NCBI GenBank assembly: GCA_025617375.2
Contig: JAMYGW020000002.1
Coordinates: 3,038,001 to 3,102,000, forward strand
DNA length: 64,000 nucleotides
Direction of reading: 5' to 3'
DNA from: Acarospora socialis
Taxonomy: Eukaryota > Ascomycota > Lecanoromycetes > Acarosporales > Acarosporaceae
Shown here: positions 13,496 through 26,687 of the stretch, one piece after another
Layout of the letters: every line of letters starts with the position of its first letter
Position numbering within the stretch: the first letter of the stretch is position 1
Program-made: the position numbers and the translations under genes
The notes under the pieces: model-generated
What the model was told of the DNA's origin: nothing
Databases searched by the model: none
The model's input: only the letters and a program-made list of their open reading frames with translations

Positions 13496-14284
13496 CAACC
13501 AGACGCAGGCTACTCAGTAGGAAGTCGTTTGTGAGCTTGCCAAGTAGATCATCAACAAGGGCGTACCTTTTGTAAGGGGACTTACTCCGGGGACCGACTA
13601 TAAGGTAAGGACTCGAAATAGTCTGCAGTAGTTTATCGTCGAGGAATGAAAAGTGTTCATGACGGTTATGCAATAGAATATGATTTCCATCCCTCACCAT
13701 TGGTAACTTCAGCTTGACCTCCGTTCCATCTGCCGTGCTTCAATGCAAAAGCAATAGCAACAGCTGCAACCAGGTGTACATGCTGTAAGTATTCAGATAT
13801 CGCAAGCATTCTAGCCACGAGGAGGCGATCGTTGTGGTGTAAGCGCCAATTAGCGCGCACGCGTCTGTCTGCAAACGTTAAGCGCGTACTAGCAACAAGC
13901 CTTCAGGGCACGCATTGACAAGCACGGCTGCTCGTACGATTCCACCTTATTAGAATGAGTAACACGCCTATGATTCATGACCACGACTTGAATTAATTTG
14001 GCGTATCACAGAATAATCTCACAAGAGGGGCAACATTTCATGATCCTCTTCGCAAAGAACCTTTTCTCAAGACTGTAGACTTACGATTTCTAGACTTCTT
14101 ATGTATTCCACGTCTTCCAAAGTGTTCTACGCTTGAAAGTTGACGCACCAGCTTTTTCTTTTTCACGCGTGTGTTTCGTGTCTAATTCCCGGTGTTGACG
14201 TCTTGGACCCGAGTCCTAACCAGAGACTACGCGGTGGACAATGCATCGGGTCTGACTTTCGTTACGGGCGTTCAATCTGAAGCC
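13496..14284. other. Intergenic, GAPDH 3' end to HDA1 promoter
   Basis: No supported gene, RNA or repeat is visible. It should contain the GAPDH 3' UTR and the HDA1 upstream region. Confidence 0.6.
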
Positions 14285-17200
14285 ATGGATCCCGAAGACG
14301 ACGATATAATCATGGCGGACGAGGGAGAGGCTCCAAGGGCCGCTTTTGCCACTCGAACGTCGCCAGGGCAGGACCGACAGTTCAGACATGCCGAACGCGT
14401 CGATGGCGGCTACAAGCAAGGCCAGGCTGCCATCCTGACCGGTGGTCGGTCAGTCAAACCGTTGGATTCTCGAAGCACCGGTCAAATACCGCGGTCCACG
14501 TCAGTCCTCGCCAACGACGTGGCCGGTAACCTGAACATATCAACCTCATACTCTGACGAGGATCGTGACGAACTGGCAGATGACGATTCTGAGGGCAAAT
14601 CCATTGTTCGTACCGACCCGTTGCCATATTCTAAGCTACCTAGCGGCTTGTGTTACGATGTCCGGATGCGGTATCATTGCGAGTTGGAACCGTTGCCCGA
14701 CGAAGAAGGCTACATACCCGGAGCTGATCCCGATCTCCACCCTGAAGACCCTCGGAGGATATGGTCGATTTATCGCGAACTGTGTCAGGCCGGTCTGGTG
14801 GATGATAAAATGTCTATATATGGCTTAGTCAAGACTCCGTTGACTCGCATTGAGGCGCGCTGTGCTACTCCTGCTGAGATCTGTCTGGTGCACACGAGGG
14901 ATCATTATGATTTTGTGGCGAGTCTACAAGGTGAGTAACAGTGAAAGTCCAAGTACGCTTCTTCATCCTTAGGCTGATATTTCATTTTAGACATGTCAAG
15001 GGCCGAGCTTCAGAGGCATGCGGCAGAGGGCGATTCTATCTACTACAACAAATACACATGGGTTTCTGCTGTACTATCCACCGGCGGAGCTATCGAAAGT
15101 TGCAGAGCTGTGGCAGCGCGTAAAGTCAGGAACGCCATAGCCGTGATAAGACCTCCTGGGCACCACGCAGAATGTGATAGAGCAATGGGCTTTTGTTTAT
15201 TCAACAATGTTTGCGTTGCCGCGAGAGTCTGTCAGCGGGAGTTTGGAGAAAGATGTAGAAAGATCTTGATTGTGGACTGGTGGGCGACTTGCCACCACTT
15301 TAGATTGAGGTTATGCTGACCTATGACAGGGATGTTCACCACGGTAATGACGGCTGTCCATCGTCACAGGTATGAAGCTAATATGCTGCGACGAAGGTAA
15401 TGGCGTCCAGAAAGCATTTTACGACGATCCGAATGTGCTGTATATCTCCGTCCATGTCCATATGGACGGTCGTTTCTATCCGGGCAGTCCTAATGGTGAT
15501 CACCTGCACTGTGGAAAAGGGGCCGGCATGGGAAAGCAAGTGTGTCTACTCCGTTTTTAGTAGGAGTGAAGCTGACTATCCCAATTTAGGAATGTTAATA
15601 TTCCTTGGCAATTGCAGGGCATGGGTGATGCAGATTACATGTTAGCGTTCCAGAGTATAGTGATACCAATCGCCAATGAGTTCGACCCGGATCTTGTTAT
15701 TAGTATGTTCCCGATATGAGAATTCCAGTCATCTGCTGATGGTTAATGGTAGTCTCTGCGGGGTTTGATGCGGCAGCTGGAGACACACTCGGTGGTTGCT
15801 TCGTTACACCAGCATGCTATGGTCATCTGACGCACATGCTCATGTCCCTGGCTGATGGGAAGGTAGTCGTCTGCTTAGAGGTCAGTAAGCAGATGCAAAA
15901 CCGATGAAGGCTGCTGATCAAGTACACCATACAGGGTGGTTACAACCTCAAGTCGATCTCCAAGTCGGCTCTTGCGGTGACACGCACATTGATGGGAGAA
16001 CCACCCGATCGATTGGCGCCAACGGCCGCGACTCCATCTGCCGTTGCGACTGTTCAAAAAGTCCGCTTGCAACAGTCCAAGTACTGGCGCTGTCTTTACC
16101 CGAAAGACCATGAGAGAGGTTCGTCCATTATAACTTACTCTTGACCCAGCTCTCACTAATTCCTGGACAGACATTCAGAACGTAATGGGCGCCGAGCGAA
16201 TGCACGGTAAGACCTATGCTCGTCTTGGTTGATTGGGGCAGCTTGACTTAAAGTTCCAGATATCATACGCGCCTACCAAAGCAAGCATCTGTACGACAAC
16301 TACAAAATGATCAACTTGTACATTTTCCGAGAACGCATATCGAAGTCGTTTGAGAACCAAGTATTGGCGACGTAGGTCAAACCGGGAGGCGCTGGTGTCA
16401 ATATTTCATCACTGATTTCTTACTAGGTGCGACTACCATAAAGCGCAGCCGTTAATAGTCATCTTTCATGACCCGTAAGCACTTGGATATCTCGTATCCT
16501 CTCTCTACTAGCGTCTGATATGTTAGGGCAGCCCAGAGATCATGGGTATACCGAATCCAGTGACCAACAAGTTAGAACTCCACAACACTTGGCTGGTAAG
16601 TCTCTTTACTTCGACAACATGCGTGACCCCGCTGACTTCGGAAGGCTGATGTCCTCAAGGACTATATTGAATGGTCGGTCAACCAAGGCTTCGGTGTTAT
16701 TGACGTGAACATACCCAAGCACATAACCGGTCAAGAGGTACGTCGTGGTATTCTCGTGTCTCAACACTCCTGACTTTTGCAAAGGACTTGGAAGGATACG
16801 TGGAAGAAGATCGACCGAAGAGGATATCCGCGACCGAAGAACTGGCCGTCTATCTGTGGGAGAACTACATCGAGTACGTGACCGAGCCGAAAAGAGTCTC
16901 AGAGCTCCATGATTGACAGCTATGCACAGATGCAACGACGCCACCGAGATCTTCTTCATCGGCGTAGGCGACGCTTTTCATGGTATTACGCATCTTCTGA
17001 TGAACCGCGGTATGTCCTGGACATATCCCCGTCACTGTCTGCCTCGATCACCACATCTACTAAATAATCTTCCTCCAAAAGGTAGCTAACAGTTCCAGAA
17101 CACTGCTTCGAGCGCATTACCGGCGTCATCAACTTCGTCGCCGAAAACCCCCTCCGCCCCGTGCACAGCCAGAACATCTATTGGCTCTCCAAATGGTACA

Positions 17201-17631
17201 TCGAGGTAAACCCCACACTTCCTTTCTTCATCCATAACCCTTCCCACATGCGCCCCCCTCCACTTCGCCCCACTTCTCAATCCCTTCCACAGCACGCCCA
17301 CCCCTCCTCCCCTCCTCCCCAGCGTCCTTTCACCCTACACCCAAAGAAAACAAAAGAATACCACACTGATCAGAATCTCATGATTCAGCACTCCCTCATC
17401 CACGTCTCCTCCGACCACCTTGTCTGGTCGCCCGACACCAAGAAAATCTCCAAGCGCTTCGGCCGCCTCGTCAGGTCACCGGGGCGCGGCCTGAACGAGA
17501 TGTTGAGCCGGCATCGGGAGGACGTGTTCGCTTGGATCGCGGAGAGGGTGGAGCGCAGTCGAGGGAAGCATGTGGCGAAGGGAGAGGCAGGGGCAGGAGC
17601 GATGGTGAAGGGCGTGGAAGGGGAGGGATAG
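14285..17631 (+). CDS. HDA1: Class II histone deacetylase, HDA1 type
   Basis: Sixteen exons: 14285-14930, 14991-15279, 15330-15343, 15397-15535, 15590-15702, 15753-15880, 15935-16118, 16171-16206, 16260-16371, 16427-16474, 16532-16595, 16645-16737, 16785-16873, 16930-17009, 17099-17205, 17389-17631; about 794 residues. It should remove acetyl groups from histone lysines in the nucleus as a zinc-dependent enzyme. The acidic N-terminus ([13 protein letters not shown]) precedes the deacetylase domain, with [32 protein letters not shown] and LEGGYNL visible. An Arb2-type domain follows ([31 protein letters not shown]). Zinc and active-site His and Asp positions are intact. The HHGNG motif is split by the third intron. 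The fourth intron (15536-15589) is GC-AG. The last intron has no in-frame stop, so its retention would still give an open product. Confidence 0.93.
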
Positions 17632-18887
17632 GTGAGCATGGGAGGAGCGAGGGCTGGGATGAGATATGACAGAGTAGAATCTCTCCGGATTTGGCTGGGC
17701 TGGGCTGGGCTGGGCCGGTCAGTGAGCGGTGGCTGGGAGGGGTCAGGCTTGTGGCTGGCTGGTAGTCGGTCAGAGTAGCGCGTAATGGAGCGTGGCTTGG
17801 TCCTGCCCTGAACGGTTTTGTGAACACCTTAGAGGAAGAATGTGGGCACGGCCTTCCTTGCTCGGCTCCCAAGTCTGCGCTGCCCACTGCCTTGCGGCAT
17901 CAGTCGGCTGGGTCTTCCTTTGTAAAGTTGTAAAGTTGGCTAATTTTCGTTGCCCGATATGATTGAGGCTGTCCGCTCCTTAGATCATATCGAAGTTGGC
18001 TTCGCTGTGAAGTGTAATGCATATGCCGTACTCTGGGTATCGGGAGTCTGTACAAGATCACGCCTTGGTCGCTGCGTTACTTGCTCTTCTTTCTATATTC
18101 ATGTCATCACAATATCAGAGGCAGAGTATCCCCGCTACGTACCTATATGCCAATGTGTGTTGATATGGCATAGCATAGCAAAAAAAAAGGCACAGCGTAG
18201 CACAGCTTACAATGAAAGAAACTCGAGCACGTCTGGCACGTCCGGTCATCACTCCACATCAAAAGCCACACGTTCACTGGGAAGCTTCTTGAGTTTGTAT
18301 AGTGTAGCAAACTAAGTACACAATGTCTTAGGTAGGCGTCCGCAAGTGCTACCGCCCACGAAAAGATGCAAGTTGCGGAGTGCTGCCTCCCACCGCCACC
18401 GGCTCTCCGCTCTGCGCTCCTAGTATGATTGAATGGATACGACCAAGGGGACGCTCGAGAAGAGAAGGTGTGGGGTAGGGTAGTAAAACAATTGAGTAAG
18501 AATCTCGGGATATGTCGTTGAGTTATGCAGTACTGCCTGCAACGCGGGGCTCTTCGAAGCAAACAAGATACGAGAGAAGGCTCTCGAACGCCGCAACGCC
18601 TAGAAGACGGAGGAGCGTGCTAGCAAGGAGGAAGCCTGTGTCAATCAAAAGCCGAAAGCTGGTAGGAAGCATGTGCTTCCATTTGAGATAAAGCGATTCA
18701 GGGAGAATAGGTGGTCTCACTGACTCTCTGATCAATGGGAGTTTCCCAAAGCTCGAACGTCCGGTAGAGATGAGGGTAGTAGAAGGGAAGAAAGGACGTA
18801 TACAGATCGCTCGTGAGAAGTAGGAAGCATGTGCTTTCCATTCGACATTGCGTCAAACGGATCGGTTCATCCCGCAAGACCCTCCAC
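17632..18887. other. Convergent intergenic region with short repeats
   Basis: It separates the 3' ends of the deacetylase and coiled-coil genes. It contains a TGGGC pentamer array at 17696-17715 and a 19-20 bp direct repeat (GTAGGAAGCATGTGCTT...) at 18662-18680 and 18820-18841. No gene is supported here. Confidence 0.55.
17696..17715 (+). repeat. TGGGC pentanucleotide tandem repeat
   Basis: Four perfect TGGGC copies follow one partial copy, about 60 bp after the HDA1 stop codon. It is a simple repeat with no evident role. Confidence 0.9.
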
Positions 18888-21800
18888 TCACTCACCGCTC
18901 CGGCCATCTCCTGGCCCCTGCAAATCGCCATTCTCCTCATCCGACCCCTCAACCCTCCTTCTCTTCTTCGTCTTCAGATAAGTCCTCCGCATCCGCATCC
19001 CCGCTGGCAGCACGTCCTCGTCATCTGCCTCGACATTCACAGTGGAAGCACTAGGTACGGCCGCGGCAACAGATGGCGTACCCGTCACGCCGCCATCGTC
19101 CGCCGCGCTAGTAGCCGGTTTTTGCTGCATGGCTAGCTTCTGCTGCATGGTAGCGATGCGCGCCCCGCCGTCCTTGGGTTTGTCGAACACGAGGCCGCAA
19201 TGCTCATTCAGTTGCTCCACCTGCAATCCAACATTTCCGAGATCGGTCAACGTCTGGTTGCCCCAGTCGTCGAGGTGCGCAGAGAGGGCGCCGACCTCCG
19301 TCCGTAGAGAGGAAATGTCCTCTCTAAGCTGGGGGTTCTGGACGTGGATTTTCAAATCAATGGAGTTGATCCGGTCGTTGATGGCCTCGTGTTCGGTATT
19401 TGTGTTGCTCCGGATAGTTTTGACCTCCTCTGCCAACGTGTCGAGTCGCTTCTGAAGTTCGTGGACCTGCTCTTTCGAGATGATGGATGATTGATTGTCG
19501 AATACGACTTGCAATTGCGCAACCTTAGTGAAAAGACCAGTAAAGGTTTGTCGGAGTTGCTCGTCTCGTTTTCTGACGAGGTCCAATTCCGCCTGGACGT
19601 TGGCGGCATGCGGGTACATCTCTGACATCTGGTGTACCATGTTCCGGGCGAGTTGATCCGTGGTTAGATTGTTGAAGCGGTCGTCGAGATGCTGATACCC
19701 CCGCTCGAGAGCGGCGATGTTGTTCCGGTGATTTTCGAGCGCGGCGCGATGTTGCTTGAGTGTATCCTGGAACTTTTTGCTTACCGCGTCGTCGAGCTTC
19801 CCAGTGCCGTTGGTCAGTGGGATTGGCGTTGGAGGATGGCTGGAAGTTACTGGGGTCGCTGCCCGGGCTTGGAGTGTAGAGATGCTGGCGTTGATCCGAC
19901 TGATAGCAGCTTCTACGTCGGTACGATTCGTTTGGACGGTTTCATCTAGTTTAGATGCTGAATTGTTGATGGCATCGATGTCAGCGGCAACAAGCTCGTC
20001 CTTCTCATCCTGCTCACGCCGAACGGTCGCTAAGTCACTCTTAAATTCTGCCATTTCTGTCTTGATGGATTCAAGCCCGGACCGAATTTCGGAATCGTCG
20101 TACTTTGTCATTGCTGTGGCTAGTTGAGGGGTCTGCCGGCGTGACGGTCCGCGTTCACCGGCCGAGATACGACCGCCAAACTTGTGTAGCTCGTCTTGAA
20201 AGCCATTGAGCTCTTCATTCATCCTCGTCATAGCGGCCCGATACTTGTCCAGGTCCTCTTCGACACTGGCTACAACATCTATAAGGCCCTTATCATCCCC
20301 TTCACCAACAACGGTGCCTTTGAGTGCGATAACCGTGTCTCTCAGCTCCGCAACCGTACTCTCAAACTCCTTGAGACTGTCTACTTGACCATTGACTGTG
20401 CCCTTCAGCTCCTGTAGACCGTCCGCTTGAACATTGACTATGCTGTTCAGATCACGGACTTCTTGCTTGGACTTGCTAAGGTCTAGTTTGAGAGTTGGTA
20501 TGTCATCAGCGCTATCTTGAAGCATGCTAAGCTTCTCTTGAAGCTTAGACAGAGTTTTATCAAGATCATTATTTGAATTCCCAGAAGGTGATGCAACAGG
20601 TGGCCTAGTTGTGGTTGCCAGAAGTTTATCCAGCTCAAATTCCATATCAGCCATGCGTTTCTGGCACTTCGTAGAGTCACGCCGTACGTCTTGAATCTGA
20701 CCGTGCTCTGAGGAAGCTCGAGTCACTTCGGCTCGGAGCCTCTGGATTTCTGACCTGGTAGCCTCAAGCTCCTCTTCCAAGAAATTTACTCTTTCACTTT
20801 CGCCCCCTCCATCACTTTGGTTTGAGATAACACTCATCGCAATGGCCTTAGCAAGCTGGTCCCGCGACCTGACATGCTGCTTGAGCTTCTTGTCTAAGTC
20901 CTCGAACTCCTTTTGTGCGCTCGCTCTACTCTTCTCTTGCTGTTCGGCCAAAGGTGGAAATGATAGATGCTGTTTCCGCCATTTGACGAATTCAGTTTCT
21001 TGTCTGGCAAGGTGTTTCTTGGCGTTGTCTCGTTGCACGTGAATCGATGCCATGCTGCTCACATGATCTGTAAAGTCACCGAGCACAGCGAGTAAACGCT
21101 CCATCTGGACAGTGGTATCGGAGGGTCGAGACATCGAGGGCGGTGGTGGTAGTGGTGGGCGTGGAGGAAGTGAGTGAGATGGAAGTCTTGGTGTAGGCGC
21201 CGTTGGTGGTATTTTCGGCCCTTGAGGAACGAAACGCTGCCCATAATTGCGCTCGCGTTCTGTCAGTGAATGCTTCCCTGAGTCCAAGCTAGCTTCACTG
21301 TATGGGCTTGCACGGCCAGTGGAAAACCCTTGAAGGACTTGAGGGGGTCTATTTTCCATACGTGAGAGTCGGCGAGAAGGATCCGTAGTAGATGAATTCC
21401 TACGAGGTAGCCCAGGTCTGGGATCTGTCTTTTATCAGCTCGCTAAACAAATACACCATGTGAGAACGTAGATATGCCCCCAATGTATCCCAAGTTGATG
21501 CTCGGTCAAGGACGGGCTTATTACCTTGTGTATCGGCGGACTTGCGATGACCATCCTGGGGAGCAAAATCTTCGGACCACTCAGTCATAGTTGCATCATC
21601 GTCTCTCGGGGCAGCTGGAGGGCCTGAATCAGGATGTGCGCTCGCTTCATGGCTCATTCTCCTTCCGCCATTGAAGGACTGAGACATGGTGAAGGCCCTT
21701 CGATCAGGATGAACTGGAGGTGACCGTCCTCCGAGGTCGTCGGCAATGGTAGGAGATGTCGGATTAATCCCGCTTTGATTACCTGAATCTTGTCGTGAAC

Positions 21801-22180
21801 CCCCTGAGTCCGGCTACACGCTTGAAGAACCGGCAATGCTTACCTGAATCAGCCATTCGAGCAGCCGAGGTTGCTTTCGTATCCCGTAGACTCGGAGACA
21901 CCCACTGGTTCCACCCAGCCTTTCGTATTGGACCCTTGGGTGATTTCATCCGCATTTGTTGAGCCACACGTCCTTCAAACCAGTCCTCATCGGCCGACCT
22001 TGCGTTGCTATTTGACAATTCCCTGTAACGTTGGTCCGCACTATGATTCCATCCGCTCGAGCCTTCTCCGCTAAATCCACGACCCCTTGCAGAACGACTA
22101 TCCCCTTCCTGACTTCCCCCTGGGCTTGAATGGAGATCATTGCTCTGGCTTCTCCGTATATATGGTTTCTGAAAGTCCAT
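18888..22180 (-). CDS. Large coiled-coil protein with C-terminal nuclear signal
   Basis: In transcript order the exons are 22180-21844, 21782-21525 and 21424-18888, about 1043 residues. I do not recognise a named family. The first 260 or so residues are Ser/Gly/Arg/Pro-rich and probably disordered. From about residue 270 the sequence is dominated by long Leu/Lys/Glu heptads (for example NFLEEELEATRSEIQRLRAE, DDIPTLKLDLSKSKQEVRDL, LELDLVRKRDEQLRQ-like stretches), indicating extended coiled coils. The C-terminus has a basic cluster KTKKRRRVEGSDEENGD, a likely nuclear localisation signal. A structural or scaffold role in the nucleus is an inference. Intron 1 (21783-21843) is flanked by an exact 11-nt direct repeat. 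Its 3' end faces the deacetylase gene. Confidence 0.8.
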
Positions 22181-23196
22181 TGCTTTATACCATCCGAATA
22201 GGGAGTGAGATCAGCTTCCCATGTTCAAAATAATTTGTGATTGAGTGTGAGCATGCCCCTTATATCAGTATTTTCAAGTTCATCAAGTTTCCCACTCCGC
22301 ATTTTCTCTTGCAGTTGGTGATATATATCCTGCTTCAGAGCGACCCAACGCAGATTGCCGTGGCTGACTGCATCCACTGTCTTGGACGAGATATACTTGC
22401 ACAGAAGAGCGCAGATTCTTCCGTCATGAAGAGACGGTCAAGCCTGTGGAAGTTGTTCGTCTCCAGTCAAATGTCGAACTCCCGAAGCTTTGATAAAGAA
22501 TCCTACAGAGACCAGCACGAGAGTAAGGTCACAAGTAGCCGGAGTAGGCGCATGCAGCTTTGGGCTTTGATGTGAGGTCTGAAGATTGGTTTGTCTGGGG
22601 CATGAGGAAGACCCAGTGTTGAACGCGAAATCCTGGTCGGAATTTGCCGTCCATGTCACGCTGTAACCGTCCATTAGCATCCTGCAACTAAATCTACGAG
22701 CTAGAGGATTTCTGTTTGTTGATAATATTGATTTGAGACTCTGGAAAGCTCTGGTTAGAAGTATGTACCTATACTTATGCTAGAAATAATCAGGCCAGTA
22801 TACGTATGCTTTGTTTTTCGATTCGTCCAACCATCTCGCTCCGTAACCAGTCGGACAATGGCCCCGCAAATATTAATAGCTTAGACAGCATGCATCGTCC
22901 AACCCAGCGAATAACTCAAGGACTGGGGAGGCGCATTGCAACTCGCTGGACCGCTTCACTCAACCAATCCCTGTAAGATCTGTAAAGGTTAGAAAGAAGA
23001 TGATGACTGGTCTTTGACACTCAACGAACACTGTTGGAACAATCGGGCAAAGAGGGCATGCTGGCAAAAGTGAAATCCTTGAAAAGAGGTTGCCAGTGGT
23101 CACATTCTGTCCATCTGAAATCGTTCTTAGTAGCCAGAAGGTACAATAAATTTAACTGAAGGTTCGCGTGTATCAACAACTCTTACCTGCTCACTA
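22181..23196. other. Intergenic region, coiled-coil gene to MITE
   Basis: No recognisable gene. Short frames at 22237-22680 overlap on both strands and have no known domain. Confidence 0.5.
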
Positions 23197-23205
23197 ATAA
23201 AACAA

Positions 23206-23472
23206 GGGTAAAAAGAGTCCCATAATCCCTGCGCCTGCATAAAAGACTCGGATAAACAAAACACACTAAGTTTTTCACACAATATGGTGGTTAGGGTAGA
23301 TTAGGTTGGTTAGGTGGTTAGGGGGTTAGGCTGTTAGGGTCAGTAATAGAATATATTTGAAGTGTTTTGATAGTAAGATTTCGGCGACGGTGAGGTTCTC
23401 ATGTATTATCTTCGGGCCATTGTCTATCCGAGTCTTTTATACAGGCGCATGGATTATGGGAGTCTTTTACCC
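23206..23472. mobile_element. Non-autonomous MITE with 9-bp target duplication
   Basis: A 267-bp element is bounded by terminal inverted repeats of about 54 bp (23206-23259 and 23420-23472). Both start GGGTAAAA, then run through CCATAATCC, TGCGCCTG and AAAAGACTCGGATA with few mismatches. The identical 9-mer ATAAAACAA lies directly outside each end (23197-23205 and 23473-23481) and is the expected target-site duplication. Nine-bp duplications are typical of Mutator-like elements. There is no coding capacity. The interior holds TTAGG/TTAGGG-like units. The right end lies 94 bp before the RVB2 start codon, so the element forms part of that promoter or 5' UTR. Confidence 0.9.
23286..23340 (+). 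repeat. Degenerate TTAGGG-like repeats inside the MITE
   Basis: Six TTAGG or TTAGGG units spaced by short GT-rich linkers occur in 55 bp. TTAGGG is the usual telomere repeat of filamentous fungi. Here the units are irregular and confined between the MITE inverted repeats. Confidence 0.75.
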
Positions 23473-23566
23473 ATAAAACAAATGATTACGGTTGCCGGTT
23501 CCCTCCCGTTGTGAATCGCGGATGTTGAATAGAGTTGAGCGCTGCTGAATCCACCAACCTCCAACC

Positions 23567-25100
<1,534 letters not shown>

Positions 25101-25265
25101 GTGGTTCAAAAAGTAAAGCATCCGGCCATTCTGCTATGAAGAGGCGTTTCGGTTAGAGGTGATACCTAGACTTTGTATTATGGCTGTCACGCCTAGGAGG
25201 GTTCCATGAGTAGACTCGCTTTTTCGATCTGTTATACCACAGAATCCTTATTCAGGTATATGCGA
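25101..25265. other. Short convergent spacer RVB2/LIN1
   Basis: Only 165 bp separate the two stop codons, so the 3' UTRs probably overlap. Confidence 0.6.
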
Positions 25266-26687
25266 CTAAACAAAATCCACCGATCGACTCCAATCTCCTG
25301 AATGATCCACACGTCGGAACTCCACCCCGTCACCAAAGTATCCGGCATCATTCCAAGAAACCATCATTGTTCCATCGTAGGGGCCATGGCTTTCCCCGCC
25401 ATCGCGCGCATCGGACCACCTATACTCCCACTGCTTCATTCCGCCGAGGTTGTCCGTATCTTCCACATCAGTATCCGGCTTGGGCGGGTCTACCCAGTCC
25501 TTCCCTGTCTCGCGCCGATACTGCCGCATGAGGGATTCTCTTTCTGCTTCATAGATTTCCGTCTGTCCTCTTGTTAACAAGAGATCTGCTGTCTCCGTTA
25601 TGGCTTCGACGGCTTCCCTCCGTCGAGTCTCTGCTGGGTCGTCCGCGGTCTTCTGAGCGTCAACATCCATATCCTCATTCTCTTTCCGCTTTGATCTGTT
25701 CTTGTTCTGCCATTTGGCCTTTTGCTTCGGCCTGCCCTTGTTCAATCGCGCCAGCGCTTCGAGGACCGTCTCGCCCCGATCCAAGTTTGGTATCAGCCTT
25801 TGTAATATATCGCTTGTAAGGAGAGCATCGTCTTCGATTGTTTTCTGTCGGCGCTCCTCGTCCCGCTTATCCTCCGCTTCTTTCGCCTTCTTCATATCCT
25901 TTTTCGACACGCCCTCTAGCCACGAGTCGTGCACAGCATCAGGGTCGGCTGCCTTTCGAACAAAGTTACCGTGAGCATCGAACCTGCCCTCCTCTTGTTC
26001 CGCTTTCATGTTGAACGCATCAAGCTTTGGTGCATGCTCCTTCTTGCCTCCTGCGCCCACTTCCTCATCGACTTGGCCCGCCACGTCGGCTCGTTCTTCG
26101 TCGTCAACGTCACTTTCACTACTGCTTTCCACTTCCTTATCCCTGACCGCGCCTTTGCCCCGCCCAGCAGCATGCCCGTTGAGCGTAAAGTCTGCACGAA
26201 CATGATCCCCGCTTTTGCTCCCAGCAACCTGCCCCTCAATCTCCTTTGCATTTAGAAACCTAACGTCCTTCTTCCGCTTCTTCGCCCCAGCCCTGTTATC
26301 CTCATCCTCGTCGCCATCGGCAAAGTCATCTTCTAGATCTGCGAACATGTCATCCTGGGCCTCCGTCTCCCCTTTCTCCTCCCTCCGACCCCCACGCTTT
26401 GCCTCCTCTGCCTTAGCATCTGCACGCGCATCGAAACCCTCATTCGAACTATCCGACATGTACCCATCGATATTGACGGCGTTCCGCTTTGCTTGCTGGC
26501 CTCGCTTGCCAATCTCGTCGGCGTCGAGGATGGCATCCTCTTCTGGCGCATCGGGCGCTAGAGCTGAAGGATTGCGAACGTCGAATCTTGGTTTCTTTGA
26601 TGAAGAAGGGCCATCGTCTACGGAGTGGTGCGTACGCGCGAACTCTTCGCCCGCGCGTTTGGGACGAGGTGCAGGGCGGCCTGACAT
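25266..26687 (-). CDS. LIN1: U5 snRNP GYF-domain protein (CD2BP2/Lin1)
   Basis: This intronless gene encodes 473 residues. CD2BP2/U5-52K (Lin1 in yeast) binds the Prp6-Dib1 part of the U5 snRNP during assembly through its GYF domain. The N-terminus is charged, with RTHHSVD, KKPRFDVRNPSA and acidic patches (DMFADLEDDFADGDEDED), followed by the family signature KRKKDVRFLNAKEIEGQ. The middle has DSWLEGVSKKDMKKAKE and ALLTSDILQRLIPNLDRGETVLEALARL. The C-terminal GYF domain spans about 410-470, with WEYRW, GPYDGTMMVSWNDAGYF and a terminal VEFRRV. Apart from the LIN1 frame, open frames on the opposite strand are shadows. Confidence 0.92.
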   Translation of the reverse strand: MSGRPAPRPKRAGEEFARTHHSVDDGPSSSKKPRFDVRNPSALAPDAPEEDAILDADEIGKRGQQAKRNAVNIDGYMSDSSNEGFDARADAKAEEAKRGGRREEKGETEAQDDMFADLEDDFADGDEDEDNRAGAKKRKKDVRFLNAKEIEGQVAGSKSGDHVRADFTLNGHAAGRGKGAVRDKEVESSSESDVDDEERADVAGQVDEEVGAGGKKEHAPKLDAFNMKAEQEEGRFDAHGNFVRKAADPDAVHDSWLEGVSKKDMKKAKEAEDKRDEERRQKTIEDDALLTSDILQRLIPNLDRGETVLEALARLNKGRPKQKAKWQNKNRSKRKENEDMDVDAQKTADDPAETRRREAVEAITETADLLLTRGQTEIYEAERESLMRQYRRETGKDWVDPPKPDTDVEDTDNLGGMKQWEYRWSDARDGGESHGPYDGTMMVSWNDAGYFGDGVEFRRVDHSGDWSRSVDFV

